From Pseudomonas sp. GM78 (lineage in GTDB: Bacteria > Pseudomonadota > Gammaproteobacteria > Pseudomonadales > Pseudomonadaceae): DNA of 44,100 nucleotides. The DNA lies in contig NZ_AKJF01000082.1 of NCBI RefSeq assembly GCF_000282475.1, positions 1-44,100 on the forward strand, in the 5' to 3' direction. The position numbers and the translations under genes were made by a program. A model generated the notes under the pieces. It saw only the letters and a program-made list of their open reading frames with translations, did no database searches and was not told the DNA's origin. Of the stretch, positions 25,030-32,446 are shown one piece after another. How positions within the stretch are numbered: position 1 is the stretch's first letter; the number at the start of each line of letters is the position of its first letter.

Positions 25030-25061
25030 TTGCGGATGAATCAACCACGGATTATAATCCG
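25030..25061 (+). promoter_or_regulatory. Sigma70 promoter with -10 inside a 14-bp palindromic operator
   Basis: TTGCGG (25030-25035), a 17-nt spacer, then consensus TATAAT (25053-25058). The -10 lies at the centre of the perfect palindrome CGGATTATAATCCG (25048-25061). A GCGGAT half-site also occurs at 25032-25037. Transcription would start near 25065 and run into the winged-helix gene at 25102. A repressor bound here would block RNA polymerase directly; the divergent XRE protein is the obvious candidate. Confidence 0.75.
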
Positions 25062-25101
25062 CATTTTGGCTGTTCCGCGAATTTCCCTTCCAGGTGCCTG
25101 C

Positions 25102-25683
25102 ATGAAACCCGATTCATTCATCCTCGACAGGCGGCTCTACGACCTGTTTCAGCAGGGGCATCTACGCCAGTTTACGACCCAGGATCTACGTGACGCCTAC
25201 GCTGCGCACCTGACGGGTATGACTTTCAACAGCAGTGACTTGCGTCGATATGTCTATGAGCAGATCCGACGCATGCTGCGTACCGGATGGGTCATTCAGG
25301 ATGAAAAACGACAAAAGCGGGGTCAGATCTATCACTGGCAGAGTATTCCGGCGAACTTGCAGGTGGAGCTCATCGACAATGGGTACGAAAGCAGTGCTAA
25401 GCCGGCGAACAAACCGTCTCATCAACCCTTACAAAGCACTGATCCAGAGCAGCCAGGCCCAGGTGTGATCGAGCACCTGGAGTCGATACTCAAAGAAATT
25501 CGGCTCGACTTTCTTTCTTCGATGGGAGAGGCGGAGCGGTATAAACAGCTGCTCGACGAAATGCCGCATCTGAAAGACCAGGTCGAAGGCGAATATCTGG
25601 AAGCACGAGACCGAAGCTCCCGTCTTTTAGGACATCTCCGAGCGGTCGAAAAGACGCTCAAGACAGTCACGTCCGCGCGATGA
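25102..25683 (+). CDS. Winged-helix plus coiled-coil protein, first gene of helicase operon
   Basis: A 193-aa protein of unknown function. Residues ~1-75 (RRLYDLFQQGHLRQFTTQDLRDAYAAHL..., DLRRYVYEQIRRMLRTGWVIQDEKRQKRGQIYHW) look like a winged-helix DNA-binding domain with a basic wing. A linker rich in Pro, Ser and Gln follows, and residues ~115-190 are charged and heptad-like (EHLESILKEIRLDFLSSMGEAERYKQLLDEMPHL...), probably a coiled coil. ATG 25102 is used (AGGTG 5 nt upstream); in-frame codons before it would lie within the promoter. Its stop overlaps the helicase start (ATGA at 25680-25683), so the two proteins are made in coupled amounts and probably interact. It may be the DNA-recognition partner of the helicase. 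Confidence 0.8.
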   Translation: MKPDSFILDRRLYDLFQQGHLRQFTTQDLRDAYAAHLTGMTFNSSDLRRYVYEQIRRMLRTGWVIQDEKRQKRGQIYHWQSIPANLQVELIDNGYESSAKPANKPSHQPLQSTDPEQPGPGVIEHLESILKEIRLDFLSSMGEAERYKQLLDEMPHLKDQVEGEYLEARDRSSRLLGHLRAVEKTLKTVTSAR

Positions 25684-27065
25684 AAGCATCTCCGAGAAAA
25701 TGGCAGAACCAATGCATTGAAATCGCGTTGGAGCACTACACCTCAACGCCGCACTTCTTCTGTCAGGCCACCCCAGGGGCCGGGAAAACTCGAATGGCCG
25801 CCGAGCTGGCTCGACAACTGATGGAGCAGGGCAAGATCGATCTCGTACTCTGTTTTGCTCCCTCATGCCAAGTCGTCGACGGCTTTCGCGCGACATTCTC
25901 TGCTGTATTGGGGAGGCGCCTGGATGGACTTATCGGTGCCATTGGAACCGCATGTACCTATCAAGCGATGGAGCACCAGGATGAAGCTTTCTGGGGGCTT
26001 TTCGATGACTATCGCGTGTTTGCAGTATTCGACGAGATCCATCACTGCTCAGGACACGATCCACTTTTGAGCAATGCCTGGGGGCAACAAATTCTTTTGA
26101 AGATGCAGGACCGTGCCGCCTTTACCTTGGCTTTATCGGGCACACCCTGGCGCTCCGATGACAGAGGTATTGCTCTGGCTCGTTACTCCAACCCGGAAGG
26201 CAGATTGATTTGCGATTATAGATACGGTCTCAAAGAAGCCATTTTTGACGGGGTTTGTCGGTCACCTCGCATCGTTCTGTTAGATAACCAGATGCTGAGG
26301 CTCAAAGAAGATTCTGCAAGTGACAGTACCGTCAAGATTTTTCCCAGCATCGCTAAGCTACTGCGTGAGTCACCGGTCTCCTACGAAGACCTGATTTGTC
26401 ATGAGGAAGCGCTCAGCCAGTTGCTCGACCTGGGGAGCAAGAAACTTGATGAAATGCGAATGCTTAAACCGAATGCCGCGGGCTTGGTTGTTGCCACCAA
26501 TATCGAGCATGCACACCAAGTCGCTATGGCGCTGAAGGACATGGGTGAAAGCTTCCAGGTCGTGACCACCAGAACCCCGGACGCGCAACAGGTAATCAAC
26601 GGGTTCAAAAATAGCGATTGCCGTTGGATTGTGGCGGTGGGAATGATCAGCGAGGGGACTGATATTCCGCGGCTTCAAGTTTGCTGCTACCTCAGTCGAA
26701 TTCGTACTGAACTGCATTACCGTCAGGTGCTGGGAAGAGTCCTTCGACGTATGGGCGAGATTGACGATCAAGCTTGGTTGTTCGTCTTGGCGGAGCCGAC
26801 ACTGAAGCGATTCTCTCAGCGTATCGCCGATGATCTGCCGGAAGATTTGGCTGTTGTGTGCTCAGTAGGTGAGCCTGCACCCCAGGCTTGTTCAATCGAA
26901 GGTGAGTTGGATTGTGCTGTGAACGCTCGCCCTGGGGACCAGGGAAACTCAACACCTACCGTTACAGCGCAGAAATTTCTATCACCGGTCGATTTATCCC
27001 CTGCATCGACTTATCACATAAGCTTTTCGAAGAATTATCGCCAGCAGCTGCTGGCCGTTTTTTGA
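25680..27065 (+). CDS. SF2 DEAD/DEAH-type helicase
   Basis: A 461-aa superfamily 2 helicase with all core motifs: the Q-like WQNQCIEIAL, motif I ATPGAGKTR (residues 30-38), motif II DEIH (118-121), motif III SGTPWR (153-158), motif V GMISEGTDIPR (321-331) and motif VI RQVLGRVLRR (348-357). The arrangement resembles the UvrB/RecG-like and restriction-type (type I/III, ResIII) ATPases. It has no recognisable nuclease or accessory domain, so its partner proteins must give specificity. The start overlaps the upstream stop (ATGA). The 59-aa ORF begins 32 nt after its stop codon. Likely role: DNA translocation or unwinding in a defence-like complex (inference). Confidence 0.92.
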   Translation: MKASPRKWQNQCIEIALEHYTSTPHFFCQATPGAGKTRMAAELARQLMEQGKIDLVLCFAPSCQVVDGFRATFSAVLGRRLDGLIGAIGTACTYQAMEHQDEAFWGLFDDYRVFAVFDEIHHCSGHDPLLSNAWGQQILLKMQDRAAFTLALSGTPWRSDDRGIALARYSNPEGRLICDYRYGLKEAIFDGVCRSPRIVLLDNQMLRLKEDSASDSTVKIFPSIAKLLRESPVSYEDLICHEEALSQLLDLGSKKLDEMRMLKPNAAGLVVATNIEHAHQVAMALKDMGESFQVVTTRTPDAQQVINGFKNSDCRWIVAVGMISEGTDIPRLQVCCYLSRIRTELHYRQVLGRVLRRMGEIDDQAWLFVLAEPTLKRFSQRIADDLPEDLAVVCSVGEPAPQACSIEGELDCAVNARPGDQGNSTPTVTAQKFLSPVDLSPASTYHISFSKNYRQQLLAVF

Positions 27066-27096
27066 TGTGCATTTTGTCCATTGCAAGGCCATATCA

Positions 27097-27276
27097 ATGC
27101 TGGTTCAGGGGGCCAAGGTCCGCCTGTGTTGGATCCCTGTGATCCATCTCTCCGCTGAGCTTAGCCAGATGCCGGGCTTCTTTAGCACTGATGGAGGAGG
27201 GAGGTACCTGGTTGTGATCGGCGCGACAGCAAGCCATTTTGCTCATCAAAAGCGTGAGGGTGGTAATGAAAGGTAA
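27097..27276 (+). CDS. 59-aa small protein between helicase and phosphatase genes
   Basis: A short ORF, MLVQGAKVRLCWIPVIHLS... to ...HFAHQKREGGNER, fills the gap in the operon. AAGG lies 8 nt before the ATG, and the TAA at 27274-27276 overlaps the start of the next gene (ATG 27266) by 11 nt. A GTG at 27067 would extend it so that it starts one base after the helicase stop. There is no family match I can name; it has a beta-like centre (RYLVVIGATA) and a basic end. The position and overlaps argue that it is translated, either as a functional small partner or as a leader that couples translation. Confidence 0.5.
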   Translation: MLVQGAKVRLCWIPVIHLSAELSQMPGFFSTDGGGRYLVVIGATASHFAHQKREGGNER

Positions 27277-28270
27277 GCGCAAAGCGAAAACATCCAAATG
27301 GGCCATGAAGTTTCGATTTGAAATGGAGGCTGAGCGGTTAATGTCCGCTAGGTCCGAAAAAGCGTCAAATCGTTTTCTTGATGTCGCGCTGCATTTGGGT
27401 TCAGCGCACGAGCCGCTAGGCAAGCTCGCCGGGGCGCCACCCAACAACCACTCAAATAGTCCCGATCTGCCAGCGCTGCTTTCCTCCGTCATCAACATCG
27501 TTTGCCAGGCAGGACAACTTCTCGTAACAGAATGGCAACGAGCAGACGGGCCAAGGGGGCAGGGGGACAAGGCAGTAGTTGATGTGGAAATTGAACAGCT
27601 TCTACGTCAGCAGTTGCTTGACCTGTTGTTCTGCGACTTCTGGGGGGAGGAGACCGACCATACCCTGACAGGAGATTCATGGTGCTGGGTTGTTGATCCC
27701 AACGATGGCACAAATGATTTTCTGAGAGGGCTAAAAGGTTCAGCTATTTCAGTCGGCCTTCTGCACAAGCACACGCCAATATTAGGTGTGGTTTATGCGC
27801 CTGTAACGATAGAAGGTGTTCCAGATTGCATCGCTTGGGCTGAGGGATTGTCCAATTTGATACGCAATGGGAAATCCGTATCACCCAAGCTTCCGGACAT
27901 GATTTGGTCGAGCGATAGCCGTGTGATGCTCAGTTCAGCTGCCGTGAATAAGGCAGAAATAAATCAAGAGCTTTGTGCTCCAAGCAGTTTCGTCGCCATG
28001 CCCTCGATCGCCTATAGGCTTGCAAAAGTAGCCGCTGGCGATGGCGTGTGCGGTGTATCTGTCTGCCCTGTGTCTGCTCATGATGTTGTTGCGGGTCATG
28101 CGTTGCTTAGGGGGACGGGCGGAGTTTTGCTCAATGAAACTGGAAATTCAATACAGTACGTAACGCAGGACAACATGCAAGTAGTATCAAGACGCTGCTT
28201 TGGTGGATTGGAAGCTGTGTGCCGGACATTGGCTGCTCGAGAATGGGATCGCATTTTCACAGATGATTAA
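27266..28270 (+). CDS. Inositol monophosphatase/CysQ-fold protein with N-terminal extension
   Basis: A 334-aa protein whose residues ~70-330 form an IMPase/CysQ-type phosphatase. Metal-site motifs are GDKAVVDVEIE (100-110), GEE (127-129), WVVDPNDGTNDFLRG (141-155, the DPxDGTxxF signature with Asn at the variable place) and SAHDVVAGHAL (270-280, the WDxAAG equivalent). All acidic metal ligands appear kept. Housekeeping members are ~250 aa; here ~70 extra residues precede the domain and begin strongly basic (MKGKRKAKTSKWAMKFR). ATG 27266 has GAGGGTGG just upstream. Known family substrates are inositol phosphates, PAP and PAPS. Placement at the end of a helicase operon under an XRE repressor suggests a nucleotide or DNA-end substrate; that is inference. 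Confidence 0.88.
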   Translation: MKGKRKAKTSKWAMKFRFEMEAERLMSARSEKASNRFLDVALHLGSAHEPLGKLAGAPPNNHSNSPDLPALLSSVINIVCQAGQLLVTEWQRADGPRGQGDKAVVDVEIEQLLRQQLLDLLFCDFWGEETDHTLTGDSWCWVVDPNDGTNDFLRGLKGSAISVGLLHKHTPILGVVYAPVTIEGVPDCIAWAEGLSNLIRNGKSVSPKLPDMIWSSDSRVMLSSAAVNKAEINQELCAPSSFVAMPSIAYRLAKVAAGDGVCGVSVCPVSAHDVVAGHALLRGTGGVLLNETGNSIQYVTQDNMQVVSRRCFGGLEAVCRTLAAREWDRIFTDD

Positions 28271-28367
28271 TTACTTCCTGGAGAATTAGTCTGTCGCATG
28301 AACCGCTACCAGTAGGCAACAAACTATCCGCGTTAATCGTTCCGTACATTCAAGAGGTACACCGGCA

Positions 28368-28520
28368 ATGTATAAATCCTTGAGCCAGAGTCAGGTTCGT
28401 CGCCGCTTGCGCCGACTCCTTGCGCTGGTCAATCAAGGCTACACCTTTGTCATCACCAAGCATGGCAAAGCGGCTTGTTTGCTCTTGGAGGAGAAAAGGG
28501 AAAGAGGGGATGATAAATGA
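28368..28520 (+). CDS. Miniature Phd/YefM-like antitoxin (50 aa)
   Basis: A 50-codon ORF: MYKSLSQSQVRRRLRRLLALVN, GYTFVITKHGKAACLLLEEK... The pattern of an N-terminal R/L-rich helix, then a 'G-x-x-x-x-I-T-K/R-x-G-K-x-x-A-x-L' strand-turn-strand is that of the Phd/YefM DNA-binding half. It lacks the C-terminal toxin-neutralising tail of full-length members (~80 aa). AAGAGGT lies 9-15 nt before the ATG. Its stop overlaps the start of a 32-codon ORF (ATGA at 28517-28520). It may be a truncated antitoxin whose toxin gene was replaced by the adjacent aldehyde dehydrogenase fragment, or a mini-regulator. Confidence 0.6.
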   Translation: MYKSLSQSQVRRRLRRLLALVNQGYTFVITKHGKAACLLLEEKRERGDDK

Positions 28521-28615
28521 GCAAAGCGCCTCGACCCATAAATAAGACGTTCCTGGACGGATCGCAATCGGGAATGGCATCAAGCCCTTATGATCTATCC
28601 ATGAGTAATGCCTGA
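28517..28615 (+). CDS. 32-codon ORF overlapping the Phd-like gene
   Basis: Begins with the ATGA overlap at 28517-28520 (GAGGGG 7-12 nt upstream) and reads MSKAPRPINKTFLDGSQSG... to a TGA at 28613-28615. The gene position is where a toxin would be expected after a Phd-type antitoxin, but the product matches no toxin family I recognise. It may be the 5' end of a toxin gene interrupted by the aldehyde dehydrogenase fragment, or not a gene. Confidence 0.3.
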   Translation: MSKAPRPINKTFLDGSQSGMASSPYDLSMSNA

Positions 28616-28718
28616 CACCTCATTCGTTGCTGCGAGCAGTAGCTTGCCGGCATCGAATACAAGAATGTCCTGCGGTCGACAGCCTCCAATGTATCCATTA
28701 CTGGAGGTTAAAACCGGG

Positions 28719-29447
28719 GCGAACACCATGAAGCGCGTGACGCTCGAACTGGGCGGCAAGTCGCCCACCGTGGTGCTTGACGATGCGGACTTCCAGGCGG
28801 TAATGCCCTTGGTTCTGCATGCCGAATTTCTCAACAGCGGCCAGGCTTGCGTCGCGGGCACGCGCATCCTTGTGCCGCGCGGGCGGCTTGCAGAGTTTGA
28901 GAGGGTGGCGGAGCAGGCTGTGTCTCAGATCCAACCGGGCGATCCGCGCAACGCCGACACTGACATCGGCCCGATGGTGAGCCAGAAACAATGGGAGCGG
29001 GTGCAGCGCTACATTCGTACTGGCCAGGAAGAAGGTGCGAGGTTGCTGGCGGGTGGCGAGGGTCGCCCGGAAGGCCTGCACGTCGGCTGGTTCGTGAAGC
29101 CCACGATCTTCACTGATGCCCACAACCGGATGCGCATCGCGCGCGAGGAAACATTCGGCCCCGTGCTGACGATCATCCCCTACGACGATGACGCTGATGC
29201 GATCAGTATTGCCAACGACACGGACTATGGGCTGAGCGCCCTGGTGCTGGGCAAGAGTTCCGAACGCTGTCTGAATATCGCCCGCCAGATCGATTCGGGA
29301 CGTGTGCTCATCAACACCCTTGCCCACGAACCGCGTGTTCCCTTTGGCGGCTTCAAGCATTCAGGCCTTGGGCGCGAAATGGGCAAGTGGGGGATGAGTG
29401 CTTATCTGGAGCCGAAGACATTGATCACGTACGATCTGTTGACATGA
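28719..29447 (+). pseudogene. Aldehyde dehydrogenase, C-terminal half only
   Basis: Homology begins abruptly at GANTMKRVTLELGGKSPTVV and continues to the normal C-terminus (VPFGGFKHSGLGREMGKWG, YLEPKTL). The catalytic Glu (LELGGKSP) and catalytic Cys (NSGQACVAGTR) are present, and so is the EETFGPVL segment, but the ~240-residue NAD-binding N-terminal half is absent. The frame stays open upstream to 28608, yet those residues look unrelated to the family. About 240 of ~480 residues remain, so it cannot be an active enzyme. The codon choice looks more GC-rich than its neighbours, suggesting another origin. It separates the Phd-like gene from the subtilase. Confidence 0.88.
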
Positions 29448-29757
29448 TCGGGTGGATTTCTGCTTGGGAGCACTTAGCGGGAACAGCAGAAAGCGTCTGC
29501 TTCTGGCCGATTTCTGCCTGTTGTGCGGCTAGACTGTCTGGGTCAATTCAGCCTGTCGTGACCGGCAGCAAACCAAAGAAGACATGCACTGGCTGGAGGT
29601 ATCGGCGAGGAGAAAGAGCCCAAAAGGTGCCTATGAAACCAAGGGCGAATTCGGGTTGCTTTCGACTGTATTAAGCTATGGAACACCTGGGAAGGGTAAA
29701 GCAGCCAGCCCCCATATCTGGCCACTTTCTCCAGCATTGAAATGGTCAAGGTGCCAA
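29448..29757. other. 310-nt gap between ALDH fragment and subtilase gene
   Basis: No convincing gene. Around 29495-29519 the bases GCGTCTGCTTCTGGCCGAT resemble the GCTTTTGGCCGAT junctions of the two repeat elements at 34.3-34.8 kb, which suggests that this GGCC-centred motif is dispersed in this genome. The remaining sequence shows nothing I can name. Confidence 0.4.
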
Positions 29758-32013
29758 TTACACGTGCACGGCCGCCAGAGCAAAGTCCTGTGGACCCGCC
29801 GAGACATTCGAGGCGACAACTTCGATTGTCCACTCGCCAACCATTGGCTTGTCGACTTGGACCATTTCGACATTATTGGTGCTGTCGAGTTTGAGGATTC
29901 CGGCCTTCGCACCGGCAGACTGGTTGCCAATCAATCTCTTCCCGGACGGAGTGCGAACGATGAGATTGAGGTTGTTCACCAGTTTTTTTCCTGGATAGTC
30001 AGTGTAAGCGAGCACTATCCGTATAGGCCGTGCCGTCTCTGCAATCGTTTGTGTGACAATCCACTTTTTCCCCGTCACGAGGGCCGGTCCATCAATCGTA
30101 AGAATTGGGTAGGAGAGTGACCGGTCAAGATTTACACGTCCAAAACCTTGATGGGGGTCGAGCAAGACGCCTTTGGGAGCCGTTCCAGGCAGACGCTCCG
30201 CCCCGGCGATCAGTAATGCTTTGATGAGGGCTGCACTCGGATTGGATAGCTGCCTTTGGCTGCGTAGATATTCTCGCAGCAATGCCGCCGCCCCAGCTGT
30301 GAGCGGTGTGGCCATGCTTGTTCCCCCCATGTAGAAGTATTTGTGGTTGATCGGATATGGGGACCACGCAAAGTTATTCGGGGCGATTTGGGTCGAACGC
30401 GTAGAGAGAATGAAGGTGCCTGGGGCAACGACATCGGGCTTGATGCGGCTGTCGCTGGTGGGACCGCGGCTGCTAAATGCCGCCACCTGGTCCGGCTTGT
30501 CAGCCATCGGGGCGCTGTGGAGTGGGGCCACAGGGTAGTCGTCTGGCCACCACTCACCATAGGTATTGGACTTGAATTCCGGACGCCTGTTTTCACTTGC
30601 TCCCACGGTAATGCAATTCTTGGCCGTTCCAGGAGACGTCACACTCATTAAATTGATCTTGCCGTCACCATCCTTGTCTGTCCCATCGTTTCCTGCTGCG
30701 ATGATGAAGCAGAAATCCCGGTGTTTCCAAACATACTCGTCAAATTGCCTGCATTGATCGTCGTATTCACCAGCATCCCCACCGCCCCAAGAATTGGAGT
30801 GGATACGGGCGCCTTTATCGTAAGCGAACTGGAATAAGGTGCCGAGATTGTCGGGCAGGCCAGCAAGTATGTATCGGCGTCGTGCCAGGCTCGGAGCGGT
30901 TGCTGGCTTCCATTTCATTTCCTGCTCTATGGCTTGAAAAACAAGCTTGGCCTTATAGGCGAGGCCATGGATTCGTTCCGGTCCACCGTTCGATGCGGTA
31001 CCGTTGCCGAGCACCGAACCACTGACATGCGTGCCATGCCCGGAGTCGACATCGGCGGCTCCGTCATCCGCGCCGCCATTGGTGACGTAATCAAGCCAGG
31101 ACGAGGCAATTGGATAGCTCTTGATAGCGACGATCCTCCCGGCGAAATCAGGATGGATGGTCGCCGGATCCCCCGTGTCGAGACCGGTATCACATACGGC
31201 AATGATTTCCCCATCGCCAGTCAGGCCGAGCTTTGTAGACATGCTTTTCGGATTGCCGTTACCCATGATGATGGTGGCCACGTTATTGCTTGTTCGCGGA
31301 ATGACCCTTTGCCGGACGTATCGCACGCCGTGCACTGCAGACACCTGACGCAGTTGCTCCGGGATGGTTTTCGAGGCCTGGGTGGATGCCACGATCAAGA
31401 CGCGAGCACGGGCGTTCTTGGCAAGGATCTTAAACCCGAGTCGACTTACCTCCTTCGAAATCCTCTGCACATCGGCACCGTCAAAAAGCTCTATCGAGAA
31501 ATTGTCAGGGACCTCGTGCCGCCTCGGGAGAGTTTCACCGTTATCTTTTTTCTCCACGAGTTCAGGAGCAAGCCGCGCATCGTGTTGCAAATGTCCCACC
31601 CACTGTACGAAGGGGAGCGCGGCAATCTTCGTGAGTTGTTTCCCCGCCGTCCGGATGACATATCCAAAAGCGCCATAGGGCTCGCAAATTTTCACTCCGA
31701 CTTTTCGCAGTTGGTTCAACCAGGTGCGTTTGATTGGAGCAATGAACTGCACCACGTAGTGGTGTGGCTTCTCATCCACTTCGGATACATTCGGGTCAAC
31801 TCCCCCGCGGCTCAGCGTGTTGATCGTGTGCTTGCCCATTTGCAAGTCATATTCCTGAGTGATGTCTTCTACAGGAAACTCACGCGCTAGTTCTGTGGCG
31901 TCCTGGTTATTCGCCTGAACCACCACGAACGCGTCATAACGATCAATGATCTGCGCTCGTGTCTCAATTGAAGGGATATCGGATTTGTCAGCAAAAACTT
32001 TGAGGACAGACAT
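29758..32013 (-). CDS. S8 family serine peptidase (subtilase), no signal peptide
   Basis: A 751-aa subtilase. The triad is Asp275 (AVCDTGLDT), His326 (DSGHGTHVSG) and Ser566 (GGTSMATP), with the oxyanion Asn442 (AAGNDG). Residues 1-250 form a long N-terminal part with repeated ferredoxin-like segments (YVVQFIAPIKRTWLNQLRKVGVKICEPYGAFGYVIRT), comparable to propeptide domains. A beta-rich C-terminal domain (~640-751: IVLAYTDYPGKKLVNNLNLIVRTPSG, then GEWTIEVVA) is like that of the KP-43 type. The N-terminus (MSVLKVFADKSDIP) has no signal peptide, unusual for subtilases, so it may act inside the cell or leave by another route. An AAGGAGC ribosome site precedes the ATG. Neighbouring genes are accessory. 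Confidence 0.93.
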   Translation of the reverse strand: MSVLKVFADKSDIPSIETRAQIIDRYDAFVVVQANNQDATELAREFPVEDITQEYDLQMGKHTINTLSRGGVDPNVSEVDEKPHHYVVQFIAPIKRTWLNQLRKVGVKICEPYGAFGYVIRTAGKQLTKIAALPFVQWVGHLQHDARLAPELVEKKDNGETLPRRHEVPDNFSIELFDGADVQRISKEVSRLGFKILAKNARARVLIVASTQASKTIPEQLRQVSAVHGVRYVRQRVIPRTSNNVATIIMGNGNPKSMSTKLGLTGDGEIIAVCDTGLDTGDPATIHPDFAGRIVAIKSYPIASSWLDYVTNGGADDGAADVDSGHGTHVSGSVLGNGTASNGGPERIHGLAYKAKLVFQAIEQEMKWKPATAPSLARRRYILAGLPDNLGTLFQFAYDKGARIHSNSWGGGDAGEYDDQCRQFDEYVWKHRDFCFIIAAGNDGTDKDGDGKINLMSVTSPGTAKNCITVGASENRRPEFKSNTYGEWWPDDYPVAPLHSAPMADKPDQVAAFSSRGPTSDSRIKPDVVAPGTFILSTRSTQIAPNNFAWSPYPINHKYFYMGGTSMATPLTAGAAALLREYLRSQRQLSNPSAALIKALLIAGAERLPGTAPKGVLLDPHQGFGRVNLDRSLSYPILTIDGPALVTGKKWIVTQTIAETARPIRIVLAYTDYPGKKLVNNLNLIVRTPSGKRLIGNQSAGAKAGILKLDSTNNVEMVQVDKPMVGEWTIEVVASNVSAGPQDFALAAVHV

Positions 32014-32446
32014 CGCAAAGCTCCTTGTTAGGCAAGAGAGGCCGGCGCAGGCTTTCGTTTTTTAGCAACACTCTTTTTCCAGGGGGCACCAGCACGTCCG
32101 TGACGTACACTTCGGTCCTTTCCGTTAAAGCCAACACATACGTCATAGTAGTACGGTGAATACAAATCCACCTCCGCTACTGCGACAGGAGCGCCTGGAG
32201 TGAAAAGGCGAATGTCCGCATCTGGCCGGCTCCCACCGGTCGCGGCAGTCAGGAGTTAGCCAGATGCGTTAATCCTGAATCGGCTGCTTTTGGGCGCCCC
32301 AGTACCGGCTATGATGTCTTTGTCAGCGTCGCGGAACGGTACATACATGGCCTCAGTCGTCCAGGCTAGAGGTGCAGGCTTCGACACCTGCTGCTGGCAG
32401 CTCGCTGCAATCAGCCATTTCATGGCGCTCAATCTCACCTTCCGGG
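32014..32446. other. Intergenic region between divergent subtilase and SEC-C genes, with a possible small minus-strand ORF
   Basis: A minus-strand frame is open from 32255 to the TAA at 32028-32030, ending 15 nt before the subtilase start. It reads ...PGAPVAVAEVDLYSPYYYDVCV, RSVRHGRAGAPWKKSVAKKRKP, but it has no ATG; a GTG at 32171 would give 47 aa. It may be the eroded 3' end of a gene once upstream of the subtilase. The remainder must contain the promoters of both divergent genes; no clear site is seen. Confidence 0.35.

Noticed and set aside
29584-30120. 178-codon plus-strand frame over the end of the subtilase gene
   Set aside because: Antisense to the conserved C-terminal domain of the subtilase and without any recognisable feature.
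30934-31890. 318-codon open frame on the plus strand opposite the subtilase gene
   Set aside because: It lies wholly antisense to a subtilase with all catalytic motifs, has no recognisable protein features and no ribosome site.
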